Source of the DNA: Amoebophrya sp. AT5.2
Taxonomy: Eukaryota; Sar; Dinophyceae; Syndiniales; Amoebophryaceae
Assembly (NCBI GenBank): GCA_005223375.1
Contig: RXOD01005070.1
Coordinates: 1-16,082 of the forward strand
Length of the DNA: 16,082 nucleotides
Reading direction: 5' to 3'
Part shown: positions 1 through 9,586 of the stretch, in pieces
How positions within the stretch are numbered: position 1 is the first letter of the stretch
Layout of the letters: every line of letters begins with the position of its first letter
The notes under the pieces: generated by a model
What the model was told of the DNA's origin: nothing
Databases searched by the model: none
Seen by the model: the letters and a program-made list of their open reading frames with translations, nothing else
Program-made: the position numbers and the translations under genes

Positions 1-22
1 CACTATTTTTTGTCTCTCTAAG

Positions 23-3000
23 AGGAGGGCGTGGTGGGCCCCGCGATTTTGACGTACAGCGTCGCCAACTTCGCGATCATATACTCGCTGCTCATGTTTC
101 GCTCCTTCACGGAGCTCTTCGTGGGGCGCAAGATCACGATCCACACCATGCTGCACACCGACATGGCGTGGCACTGCACGACGGATTTCGTGGACATCGT
201 CCACATGTTCTCGTACGCACCGTTATTTCGCGAAACGGGAGTGGACGGAAAGGCTCTGGTGGGCGCCCAGACAGTCGGGGGAAGCGATCAGGCAGCGACG
301 ACTAACCGGGGAGCGCTCTTCAGGAGGCTGGCGATGGAAGGGGGTGGAGGTGGTTCTTCATCGACTTCGGGGAGCACGTACAGAGCGGAGGAGCGGCGGC
401 CGGAGCAAAAAGCGTCACCGTTCCTCGTCGGCCTACAGTCGATTGTGCGGAGAGCACTGCTTCCGACACAGTACGCATTCGGCGAGGCGGGACTCGGCCT
501 CGGGGACTCCTTTTCAATCGGCAGTGCACGGCCACCGGGGACGCCGCACAGGGAGCGGCCACGAAGTAAGAACGGTCTGACAACAAGCACATGGCCGATC
601 ATCAGAAGAAGGGGTACCGTGAGGCAAGTGGAGGCGGGCGCTGCTTCGGGCTGGTTTGAGAAGGACGACGATGTAGGCACGACAGCGGACGACAGAGTCT
701 CTCCCACGCACTGGTCGCACTTCAATGTCATGGCGCCCTGGGGGCAGGACGTTTCGTCCAACATGGCCCCCGGAAGGACCAGTAGCTCTGCGCACCACCA
801 GCAGGATATTAAAGATCCATCCTCTTCTTTTTCCACAAGCACCAGACCAAGTGCTCCAGAACAAGTCTTGCCACGTTGGTTGAGCACGACCTCGACCTGG
901 GCCGGCAGCTCCACCAATTCCACCAATTTCACCCAACTCGAGGCGCGACTCGCGGAAGAAGGGAGCGCCGAGGTTCCGATCGCTCTCATGGCTGGGGCGG
1001 TGCCCACGACGATTTCGCCCTTCGTCGGCATCCCTACATCCCAGGCCGAAGCGCTTTCCGTGACGGCGGGCGTTTTCATCTTCCTGGCGCTATTCTTCCA
1101 TCAGCAGTCGTTCCCGGGAACCCCCTGGAGGGAGGAGGAACCGACGCTGCTGCTGCAGCATCAGATCGATCAGCAGGACCAGGAGAATCGGGAGCAGAAG
1201 CAACAGCAAGCAGTGCGCAGCAAAAAAAGAGGGGGGAATGCAGGCTCCGCCGAGGGCGGTCGCGGTCCTGCGCGGAGTCACGACGACCCGCAGCGCAAAC
1301 GAAGAAAAAGACACTTTTCTTCGTCAGGGGGATCGACGTCGTCGGGGGAGCAGGACGAGCGAAGGAGTAGAGACAATCGCGATGCAGGCCACGCAGGAAT
1401 GATCGCGCGATCCTCACGAGGGCGTCACCAGCCGTACCGTCCTGCCGCGCGCGAGATGAGCGCAACTGCGCACCGGCGACGAAGCAGACACGACGGCATG
1501 AACCCGCAAAAGGAGCCGCATGCCCACCAGCAGCGTCAGCAGAACCAGCAGCCGCAGGCCTACCAACATTCCACGAACCTGAATGTGAACGTGATGCGCG
1601 CTCGCAAGCGCAGTGCCCTCGTCTCGATTCTGTTTGTGGATCTCCCCTTTCTCATCCTACGGGCGGTCCGGTACTACTGGAGTCCGGAAGACCTGCGCAG
1701 CATCGAGACGATGACTCTGAAGAATCTGACTTGTCTCATTCTCCAGGCGGTGGCCTTGAACAGCGTGCAGCAGGTCGAGCTCCAGTCCTCCGCGCTGTTG
1801 GAATCGTTGCAGGAGGTCGCAGACCGGGGTCTGGCCGCCGCCTCCGCAGGGCTGGAGGAGGTGGAGGACCACGACGACGCCGGATCTAGACGAGGACCAC
1901 CAGCACCAGGCCGGCACGGCCACGGGCTCGTCGGGTCAGACCATCAAGAGGGGGAGATCAAGAGTCCGGCTCGCGGGCGCGGCGGGGGGCCGTTCAGTCG
2001 CCTCGGAGCGCGAGTGAGCGTGAGCACAACGAGCGTCACGGGGGGCAGTAGTAGTTCATCTTACAGTGAGGACCAGCGCTTGCGCTCGTCAGCCACGTCG
2101 CTGGGATCAGGGGGCCTGAGTCCTGCTCAGGCCGCGACCGCGCGACACGCTGGCCAACTACATGCTGCTGGATTAAGCGGTGGAAGAGGGGGATCCTCCC
2201 CTTCACAAAACCAGCAGCGGCACCAAAGTGGGCCGCTGACCCAGACGTCGAATAAGCGGCCGGGAGCACCGCTGCGAAGCAGCATCAGAGCGGGGCGTTT
2301 CGCGTCCTCGTACAACCGCGTACGAACCATGAAACTGCGAGCACGACAACCGAACGTCCTCGATCGCGAAGAAGAAATCCTGTACGCCTCCGGATTCTAT
2401 CGCAGAAGTACTAGTAGAGCTGCACCACCACGCAGTGGTAGTCCTCATGGAGGTGCAAAACCTCTACAACCCGTCGACGTTGTCGCCCACCATGTCGTGG
2501 TGCCCACGACCTCCGCCGCACCGAGTGCGCTACGTGACGACGACGTTTTCTCCTCGCTGACGCACGATTCCGACGAACAGAAAGCGGACGTCCGCGGAAT
2601 GGAGTCGAGTAGCAGTAGCTCATCCAGGCCGAAGGGTACGGATGACGTGATCGTTGAGGTGGAAGACCACGACCATGGGAGAGATGCTCCCGAGGATGCC
2701 AAAGGCGAATTTCGTGGTGAGGGTGCGTCACTGAGGCCGGCGACAACATTGTTCCCTGTAGCAGCGTTCGACGGTTTGCGAGAATTTTGGAAAAGGCCTC
2801 CTCGCGGTAAAAATGACGGGGGGTCGCCTACTTCAATCAAGACTGCAAATGACTCCCAGGATACTGTCTTCGATGAAGAAAGCGAGAGCGCCTTTGGCGC
2901 TGATCCTCATCACAGTCGTAGTGTCAGAAAAACAAGGACGAATCACAGTGACAAGCAGGATTCATTTCGAGAAAGGACTGACCACGCTGCGCTCGAGGAA

Positions 3001-3903
3001 AGCGGCTCGACGGCGTCGGAATCGTCAACAGAGGCGGACGATGACGAGGACGAAGATGCACGTGGGGATTCAGATTTTCAGTCTGGGTCGGAAGACGAGG
3101 AAAGCGAGTCCTTCGGACAGCACGCGAGGTTCAACAGCCGGCAGTGTGACCAAGACCACGACGAGGTTGCGGACTCTACCAGTTCATCATATGACGACAG
3201 CGATGTATCTTACGCGGCGCACGGGCGCCGCTACTCGGAATTCGACGCGGACGATAGCGATGCATCGACAGATGACGGTGGGGGCGCCAGTAGCACAGAG
3301 GATTCCACTACTTTCGCGACGTCTCCCACTTCTTCGTCTCTCCCCGGGAAAAGAAAACACGACAGCACCTCGTCCGCCAGCCGAAAAGGACCGCGCAAGC
3401 GGTTGCGCACGGAGCTCCGCAAGGCGGTGCAACTACACACGCATCCCGCCACGCGAGTGTTGAAAGCGCTGCAGCAGTTTTGCCTTTGGTTCTGGTGCTG
3501 CTGCGGCCGCGGGTGGGGCCGGGCTACGCGGTTCTGGCTGTGGCAGTTCTTGGTTCTCGCAACCGCGTTCTTCGGCGGCTACCTGTGCTCAGATCACTCG
3601 TACGAGGAAGATCGTCTCGTAGTCCTGGACCAGCAGCAAACGCTAGCTTCGTTGAAGCAGTCCTGGACCAGCAACATTCGCGAGCGTCGTTGAAGCAGTC
3701 CTGGACCAGCAACATTCGCTAGCTTCTTCTTCTAGGCAGTATTTTTAGTCCTGGACTTCTTAATGGGCTACCATCTGATGTCCGCAACGCTCAACCTCGA
3801 GCAGGACGCTCCCAACGAGTTCGCTGCCTTTGCTGCCCATGCTACGTTGGTATCCACGATGAAAACTGTAGGCAGCTTATTTGTCAACGATCGATGGCAA
3901 TGA
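23..3903 (+). CDS. Large polytopic membrane protein, 5' partial, two exons seen
   Basis: The visible exons are 23-3618 and 3736-3903, about 1250 residues, with stop TGA at 3901. The left edge looks like an intron end: a pyrimidine tract then AG at 21-22. An in-frame TAA at 19-21 rules out coding further left, and the open frame is hydrophobic before its first ATG (94), so this is probably an internal exon. Hydrophobic islands, counted from nt 31, lie at residues 4-23, 344-357, 528-550 (with VDLPFLILRA), 561-579 (with LKNLTCLILQA) and 1150-1185. A further one, AVFLVLDFLMGYHLMSATL, follows the intron. Between them lie Ser/Arg/Gln-rich and strongly acidic tracts (for example nt 3025-3110) that look disordered. 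The two conserved-looking islands recall small animal TMEM-type families such as TMEM26/TMEM121, but I cannot confirm this. Function is unknown; a membrane location is inferred from the hydrophobic segments. Confidence 0.72.
3619..3735 (+). other. Intron of the membrane-protein gene (GT-AG, phase 0)
   Basis: The donor is GTAGTC at 3619 after codon CTC. The acceptor is a CTT-rich tract ending in TAG at 3735. Reading through meets TGA at 3691-3693. Splicing instead joins EEDRL to AVFLVLDFLMGYH in frame and adds 55 residues, including a hydrophobic segment. The intron is 117 nt. Other AGs at 3660, 3698, 3739 and 3748 could be competing acceptors. The boundaries are inferred from reading frame and splice motifs only. 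Confidence 0.6.
3621..3734 (+). repeat. Three tandem copies of a 38-bp unit
   Basis: The copies are 3621-3658, 3659-3696 and 3697-3734. Each starts AGTCCTGGACCAGCA. Copies 1 and 2 share the end GTTGAAGC; copy 3 ends in a CTT-rich tract. The unit is not a multiple of three, so each copy shifts the frame. The array fills 114 of the 117 nt of the predicted intron. A shorter part of the unit, TAGTCCTGGAC, recurs at 3746-3756 in the next exon. Confidence 0.9.
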
Positions 3904-4451
3904 AAATGAAATTGATCAAGAGCGTCCGCCATTGATCCTTATGTCCTCCGCGATCCCTCACACAGAGGATCGGGCACCATGCAGCCTCTCAAATCAGTTC
4001 CGCAGGGCCACACTACACAGCGATCAAATCCGCAGGCGATCACACAGATCCGCTGCACCTTTACTTCAACTTCTTCTGATGCCGCCTTATTTCTCAGGTG
4101 ACAGGTACCCGCCCGAACGATCGACAACTCCGCGAAACCTTGAAAAACCTCACCGCGAATGAAAGAATCGTGTTCATGCAATAGTCTAGCGATGTAGATC
4201 CAAATGATGCGGCGCGTCTTCGGTCATTCTGACAATCAGTATGTATAAGTTTTTAAAAGCTGCAGCCCAAGGGCAAGGCTCCTTCAAACAAAGTCGGAAG
4301 TGAAGACACGTTCAGGAGATCAAGAACATCCTCGGACGACGGTTATTGTCGGACAAAGAACAGCCATAGCTATTGTAGGACAATACCAATAGCTACGATA
4401 ATCAAGAAAGTGGTAAGTATCATCGGAGCACCACCAAAAACCAAGTAGAAA
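3904..4451. other. Intergenic / untranslated region
   Basis: This covers the 3' flank of the membrane-protein gene and the 5' flank of the secreted-protein gene. Open frames here (for example 3881-4162 +, 3939-4181 -) are short, lack recognisable motifs and look like chance. The only structure I can support is the hairpin at 4367-4395, which partly overlaps an imperfect direct repeat (TTATTGTCGGACAA at 4343 and CTATTGTAGGACAA at 4370). Confidence 0.5.
4367..4395 (+). repeat. Short stem-loop in the probable 5' UTR
   Basis: TAGCTATTG (4367-4375) and its exact complement CAATAGCTA (4387-4395) enclose an 11-nt loop, 56 nt before the ATG at 4452. If transcribed it would form a 9-bp hairpin in the leader of the secreted-protein mRNA. 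It could be a chance inverted repeat. Confidence 0.45.
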
Positions 4452-5546
4452 ATGATGAAACTGCCTCTATCCGCCCTCTTGGGGTTGGTGGGCGCGCGTG
4501 CCGCGACCATTGTGGTGAAGAACGGTTTAACTGGCAGCGACATCGTTACGATGGAAAACGTCGACCCCGGTGCAATGACAATGCATGATCTGCGGGAAAG
4601 GGTCGTGTCGGCGAAGGGTGGGCCTTCAGCGGGGCCCTTCCTGACGGCGAATTTGTCTTTGAGCTTCGGCACTGTCACTGTCGGCCCCGAAGAATACCAA
4701 GGCGAGCGGGGTCAAGATCAGCCCTTAGGAGGAACAAGAACAAGAACTGTGGCCGAGGCGTTCAAGCTTCCGCGCCGCAGACTCAGGACTGGCAAGCAAG
4801 CGGCGGGCCGCCTAGGGCGCGTGCCGGATCGCCTAATCCTGACTGCCGTGTTCCAGGATGTTGCGCAACGAGTGCGCGACGCCTGTGCCGCAGCCACCGA
4901 GCCCCGTGAAAACGAAAGGTGGAGCCTGGTTGAACGTGTGAAACTGTTCCACGAAAATGCAGATCCTGGACCCTTCGGGGCGGAGCGCGCGCTTACCAAC
5001 GCGCTGCAAACAGTTGCGGACGTTCTCGGTCTCCAGTTGGCCGACCGGGAGCAGGAGCTGGAGCGAAACGGCCAGCGCCCGGAGTTTGAGCAGAACGACC
5101 GGGGCGAGACTGTTGTGTATCATAGGCACACAGAGGTGGACTGGAAACAACGGGCGCTCGCGTGGCGGCAAGGATTCCTGGGGGACAACGTCGTCGGCCA
5201 AGACAACTTGCCACTGATGCCGGGCGCCTTCCGCTGGAAGTGGTACGTCCTGAGCAAGGACGATAATTATTCGTCCTCAATTGGTTTGCGATTGCGTTCT
5301 TTGGGAAGGTGTCATATAGTGAGCGTGTCGGTCGAAGGGGCGCCGCAGTGGGTCCAAGACGCTCTCGACGCGTGCTGGGTCGCGGCAGCCGAGACAAGTG
5401 CCATTCGTGAGGCTCGACCAGTCCACTATACTGAAGTAGTCTCTGAGCGTTGGTCTCGGGAGGAACGGCGTGGGCCGGCCTGCAGAGAGAGAGGACAGTG
5501 GCAATTCGCGGACGGGCAGAACGGACGGGCCGGGTTGGAATGTTAG
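4452..5546 (+). CDS. Secreted or ER-entering orphan protein with signal peptide
   Basis: This is a single open frame of 364 codons from ATG 4452 (a second ATG follows directly) to TAG 5544. The N-terminus, MMKLPLSALLGLVGARAA, has a Lys, a hydrophobic core and an A-x-A site, so it reads as a cleavable signal peptide of about 17-18 residues. Possible N-glycosylation sequons are N67-L-S and N272-Y-S. Cysteines lie near residues 145, 287, 309, 344 and 364. No membrane segment follows the signal. Residues about 18-52 (strand-like VVKN, then MTMHDLRERV) faintly recall the strand-then-helix start of a ubiquitin-like fold; this is weak. The middle is rich in Arg and Glu. I do not recognise the family. 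Codon use is GC-rich like its neighbours. A missed intron near the C-terminus cannot be excluded. Confidence 0.68.
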   Translation: MMKLPLSALLGLVGARAATIVVKNGLTGSDIVTMENVDPGAMTMHDLRERVVSAKGGPSAGPFLTANLSLSFGTVTVGPEEYQGERGQDQPLGGTRTRTVAEAFKLPRRRLRTGKQAAGRLGRVPDRLILTAVFQDVAQRVRDACAAATEPRENERWSLVERVKLFHENADPGPFGAERALTNALQTVADVLGLQLADREQELERNGQRPEFEQNDRGETVVYHRHTEVDWKQRALAWRQGFLGDNVVGQDNLPLMPGAFRWKWYVLSKDDNYSSSIGLRLRSLGRCHIVSVSVEGAPQWVQDALDACWVAAAETSAIREARPVHYTEVVSERWSREERRGPACRERGQWQFADGQNGRAGLEC

Positions 5547-5818
5547 CGTAGTATAGGTTTGTACTTTCTTATTCATCTGCCGCCGTCTAAAAGGCCAGCC
5601 TTCAGCTTCACCTTTTTTCATATTTTAACTTTTGCCAATTTTTATTATCGCGAGGCCACTGGTGCAGAGCTACGGCCCGCTTGCCGCGGATTCGTGGCGC
5701 TCGCACCCGCCTCGGCGAACACGAGCTAAGACATCGCTCTCTCAGGCCGTGACGAGCCCAAAAGTGGGCAGTCTAAGGCTTCCAGGGCGGGCTCTACCTC
5801 CAGCAGCTGTTGAGAACT

Positions 5819-5848
5819 AAATTAAAACGAAGAATCAAAATTAAAACG
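5819..5848. repeat. 11-bp direct repeat, 19-bp period
   Basis: AAATTAAAACG occurs at 5819-5829 and again at 5838-5848, in AT-rich DNA about 270 nt after the stop of the secreted-protein gene. It may be a 3'-UTR or terminator-like element, or simply AT-rich drift. Confidence 0.5.
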
Positions 5849-5934
5849 TAAAACGTACTACATCAGCGCCGATCCGGAGTCTTAGGATGTGGATCTTCCA
5901 CAATTACAATTTATTAAGAAGTAAAGTTGTATTC

Positions 5935-5950
5935 GCCTTCGATCGAAGGC
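5935..5950. repeat. Perfect 16-bp palindrome
   Basis: GCCTTCGATCGAAGGC equals its own reverse complement; flanking bases do not extend it. It lies in non-coding DNA. It could be a dimeric protein-binding site or cruciform, or chance. Confidence 0.6.
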
Positions 5951-6854
5951 ACCAAGGCACGTCGAGCCGAGTGATTAAGAACAACAAGTATTCGCTCTCC
6001 ATCCCTTGAGCGAACACTTGCAGATCGCTGAAATAAAAGGAGCCCCGTGGTCCTTCTGCTCAGTAGATGCTCGCGTCCGCCTGCTCTTTTGGCAAGTCAG
6101 ATACTCGCGTAGCTTAGCACAAGCTCCCTACCTTCCTCACTTCAGTTTAGCGGTCCAACCTCATCCTCATGATATGCTTCTGCTTTTATTAAGGCGAGAG
6201 GTACGCGTGGCTCGGAGCTGTTTTCAATTTCTGTTGGAGCAGGTGACTTTACCTTACACTAGTATATGTAAAGTCTGTCATATTTCTAAACAAAAACATA
6301 TATTTTATGTTTCGGGCGCGCAACGCCTGCAATAAAAACAATCGCCGTGCGCGGCTGTCTCGTGCCGGACACATCGACAGTCCATCGCCAACTTGTCTCT
6401 ACGATCGAGTGGCGGTGAACGCCACGACTTCGGCGGCCTTAGTCAAACTGTTCTCTCCGCAGTAGAAGTAGATGTAGAATTGGCTTTGGCCTCGGTGCGT
6501 GTTGTTTTAACCACGGTGCTTATTTCAGTTGTTGGTCATGCGAATGCGGTGATTCGGCTCTCCCATGGTGATGAAAAGCAGCCCTTCTTGGCTTCTTCCT
6601 CCTTGTCGTGTCGGTGTGCTGCCTTCAAGCAGCTATTTTCTGTTGCGTGGTCGCATGAAAATCGCCCATCGTCGGTTCCGGTTGTCAAGTAGAATGTCCT
6701 CTGTGCCAGAAAGTTTTTTGTGAAGCACTTGCGCACGCCGGTGAGTAATATCGATTGAACTGGAAAACCACGGCCAAACAATCTGCCTCTCTTGCTTGCA
6801 CGTGCACCAGGCGTATCATACGTATAAGTGTCGGCGTTTCTCCACCCCCACATC

Positions 6855-8552
6855 ATGTTCACCAAAGGAAGCTCTCCCTCGACCGTCTTCTCCACGAGCC
6901 AGCCTCATACGCAGGGCAAGCGGCCGCCGCCCAAGAAGCGGTTTCCGCCCGCGTGGCGCGATGACGAGGTGCGCGGTGGCCCGCGCGGCCCGGGGCCCCG
7001 CGGCGGGGTGGAAGTGGGCCTCGTGCCAACCAATTTCGGCCACGTCGCGGACAAGGCGGAGGAGCGCAAGCGGAGGTTCCCGAAGCCTCTCGGCTCGCCG
7101 CACTCTTTTAAAAGAACCGGCGAGACCACGAAGAAAGGCATCGCCAAGTGGACGCAGCCGGACCCCGACTACGCCGAGACGGTGGACGGGCAGCAATTTC
7201 TGAAAAAGCCGGGCGGCTTTGCCCCGGCACTGCGGCGCGCGCGGCTGCCCTACACGCAGGATGGAGACGTGAAAGTGCAGGACTACCGCGAGTTCCGGTT
7301 TTCGGGCGCCGGACAGCGGACGTACGCCGTGCAGGAGGAGGAGCGGAGGCGGCTCGAGAAACTCGCGGAGCGGCGGAAAAAGCTCGAGGGGCTGTCGGCC
7401 AAGTACGGCGTGAGCGTTGAGGAGCTGGTGGAGGCAGACCGCCTGAAAACCAAGTACGGCGTGCTGTACGACCCTCGCGAGGAAACGGGCGACCGCGACG
7501 CGCGCGCGGCTTTCGCCGCGCCGCAGATGGCGGACGACATCCGACGCGTCCTGCGCCAGCCCGAGTATGCGGGGAACCGGAACAGGAACTACAATCAGCT
7601 CCCTCCCGGAATGTCGCAGCAGCCCTTCGACCCGGCCGTGGCGAACGCGATCGACGAGAACGAGCGTCGCAGAAGGTTTACGTACGCGCGGTCCCGAGCC
7701 AAGACCGCTCAATCCGAGCGGAAGCAGTTTTTCGCGCAGATGCTCGCCAACTCGCCCGGGACATCGGGGGACTCGACCGGTAAGCTGGATCTGATGTACG
7801 GCCCGCCGGGAACGGCCCAGATGGCGCAGTCCGTTCTTCTTCACCTGACCGCGGGGCCGCGGGGGCCGCGAAGCGCCAACGTGGAAAACACGACGCGGGT
7901 CTACGAGATGCCGGTCACGTGGGTGTACGACGAGGAGTGCAATTTGTGGGTGATGGAAATCGCGGAACGGCCGGACCAGAGAAACCGGCGGCGGACGCTG
8001 GAGCCCTCCGCGCAGGTGGAGGACGTGTTCGACCCGACGATCGTGCCGGAGATGATGGCGGCGTTCGTGCAGAATGGGTATTTGCAGCGCGAAACGATGC
8101 GCGGCGGCGGACAGCTGCGGGGCGCGGGACGCAGATCGAAGCACCGGAGAATGCACGAGGAGCTGGGGCGGAAGTACGGACACCGGGGACACGCGCACCT
8201 GAACAAACTACTGAGCGGTACGGGGGGATCGATCCTGAGCGGCGGGGGACCGATGTTGAGCGGTGCTGGGGGATCGATGACCAGCGGCGCCTTCTTGTTC
8301 AATGACGAACTCGCTGGCACGGAGAGGAGGGGGAGAAAAAACCGGCCGCGGCAAGCGGGGATGAATTTCATCGCGTCGGAAGTTGAACTCGATGGGGCCG
8401 GACCGGCGTTGGGAGAGCAAGTGGACATGGTGGAAGGCGATGACGAAGAAGCTGACCCGAGATTAGGATCGGTGGAACAACGTATGAAGCCGAAAGACGA
8501 TCCGAGAATCTTGTCTGGCATGCCGAAGACGCAAACTAGTGACACACCTTGA
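6855..8552 (+). CDS. Basic orphan protein with coiled coil and Ser-Gly repeat
   Basis: The frame runs from ATG 6855 to TGA 8550, 565 residues. The open frame extends a few codons upstream, but only with GTG, so ATG 6855 is the start. The N-terminal 60 residues are Pro/Arg/Lys/Gly-rich (GKRPPPKKRFPP). A charged helix around residues 158-187 (EEERRRLEKLAERRKK) is a likely coiled coil, followed by two similar segments, KYGVSVEEL and KYGVLYDP. Around residues 350-375 a more ordered piece includes YEMPVTWVYDEECNLWVMEI. Residues 453-479 hold imperfect LSG-G-GGS repeats, and the C-terminus has an acidic patch (EGDDEEADP). There is no signal peptide or membrane helix, so it is probably cytosolic or nuclear. 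I do not recognise the family. No intron is needed to keep it open. Confidence 0.75.
   Translation: MFTKGSSPSTVFSTSQPHTQGKRPPPKKRFPPAWRDDEVRGGPRGPGPRGGVEVGLVPTNFGHVADKAEERKRRFPKPLGSPHSFKRTGETTKKGIAKWTQPDPDYAETVDGQQFLKKPGGFAPALRRARLPYTQDGDVKVQDYREFRFSGAGQRTYAVQEEERRRLEKLAERRKKLEGLSAKYGVSVEELVEADRLKTKYGVLYDPREETGDRDARAAFAAPQMADDIRRVLRQPEYAGNRNRNYNQLPPGMSQQPFDPAVANAIDENERRRRFTYARSRAKTAQSERKQFFAQMLANSPGTSGDSTGKLDLMYGPPGTAQMAQSVLLHLTAGPRGPRSANVENTTRVYEMPVTWVYDEECNLWVMEIAERPDQRNRRRTLEPSAQVEDVFDPTIVPEMMAAFVQNGYLQRETMRGGGQLRGAGRRSKHRRMHEELGRKYGHRGHAHLNKLLSGTGGSILSGGGPMLSGAGGSMTSGAFLFNDELAGTERRGRKNRPRQAGMNFIASEVELDGAGPALGEQVDMVEGDDEEADPRLGSVEQRMKPKDDPRILSGMPKTQTSDTP
8211..8291 (+). repeat. In-frame minisatellite coding for Leu-Ser-Gly-Gly repeats
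   Basis: Copies are about 24, 21 and 24 bp (8211-8234, 8235-8255, 8256-8279) plus a partial one to 8291. Each begins near TGAGCGG and carries a GGGGGA core with GATCGAT or a close variant. All lengths are multiples of three, so the protein frame is kept. Confidence 0.75.
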
Positions 8553-9586
8553 TTGAAGGAACCAGCCCAAGTGACGTTCGCGAAGAAATAGGGCTAGGAA
8601 GTTCGCGTACTAAGACAGACACAGAGTTGATGATCATGTACAACCTGATGAAAATCAATGAGAATGGCTCAGCAATATTGATTATGCGGTCCGAGGCACC
8701 TACTTTTTTTGCAGTCTGCCCGCTGACGCCACGTGGACGTGTGCTGTGGTGTACTAGGAGCAAGCAGATTACAGACGAGTAGGAACATCTTCACACAGGG
8801 AGCGGCTTCTGGCACAAGCCACCCCATTATGGAAAATTTGTTGAGCCCACCATGAATAACGGAAACGCCACAAAAAGCGCAGGCTTTCTGTGCCTTCTTG
8901 GTGGTACCGGTACGCTGACGACTGGTGCCAAAAGGTGGATAAAAGGCTTCGTGTTATCGCCTTTGAGGGAGCAAATAGAGTGGCTTAGATAATGCGTGAG
9001 AAGCAAGAAAGAGCAGAAATCTCTCCAGGGGTTCGGTGGGTCGGCGGGGTACAAAAGAGACGCTAATCTGGCAAGGCTGCTGGTAATTCTACCGGTTCGT
9101 GAGCTTTGAACCTGAATATCGGACAGCTAGGTCCCGAGCTTTTTCCTGAACGTCACATCTAGCGACGACACGCACTTTTCCGATTGCGATCTGCACTATA
9201 CGCGATTCCAACGTACTGGACCTGGATAGCCGTAGCCCTATAAATATCAAAACACGATGAGTCCTCGGCGCCAAGGGGTTCCGCCAGACCCCAGACCCCC
9301 GCGAAACCATGTAGCCAGAAGCAGAACGAGGTAGCGACCACGACGGACTAGCTGGGACGCCCCTGATCCCCGCAGCTGTGACGACGACTACGACTGTTGA
9401 CCGCGGCGAGGCTTGTCATTTTGCAAATGCTGTCATCTGACTACCCGGAACGCTGTTGTTGAGCCGACGTACACGAGCGCGAGCCGCTAGTACTTCGGCG
9501 GCTGAATAGATACAACCCCCATACACCCCCGTTCGTTGCCCAGCAGCATCGATCTGTCACTCTGACTCCATCGGAACTGCCGAGCC
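8553..9586. other. Intergenic region, no supported gene
   Basis: Open frames on both strands (8549-8782 +, 8827-9054 -, 9089-9310 -) are short and without motifs. A CTATAAATAT word lies at 9238-9247, about 340 nt before the next ATG, too far and too weak to call a promoter. No RNA gene was recognised. Confidence 0.5.

Larger units (their letters stand above)
5547..6854. other. Intergenic region, no supported gene
   Basis: This 1.3-kb stretch is less GC-rich than the flanking exons. Its open frames (5632-5820, 6006-6335 and 6393-6692 on +) begin only at TTG and show no domain. AATAAA-like words occur near 6034 and 6332 but have no clear partner gene. A perfect palindrome (5935-5950) and an 11-bp direct repeat (5819-5829 and 5838-5848) are listed separately. 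I see no tRNA or rRNA. Confidence 0.5.

Noticed and set aside
4370..4678. Minus-strand frame ending in a hydrophobic segment
   Set aside because: It overlaps the start of the secreted-protein gene antisense. The hydrophobicity mirrors AT-rich leader DNA and there is no other support.
6393..6692. 99-codon plus frame in the intergenic gap
   Set aside because: It begins at TTG, has no known motif, and its surroundings lack splice or leader signals.
6816..8198. 460-codon open frame on the minus strand
   Set aside because: It lies antisense to the orphan gene at 6855-8552, in codon register with it. Long antisense frames are common in GC-rich coding DNA, and this one has an Arg/His/Pro-rich composition without domains.
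9085..9170. Possible tRNA on the minus strand, from a GGTTCAAA-like T-arm
   Set aside because: No acceptor stem, D-arm or anticodon arm can be paired around it.
9219..9247. CCGTAGCC followed by TATAAATAT, resembling the start of the dinoflagellate spliced leader
   Set aside because: Only 8 nt agree and the rest of the leader does not; a match that short is expected by chance in 16 kb on two strands.
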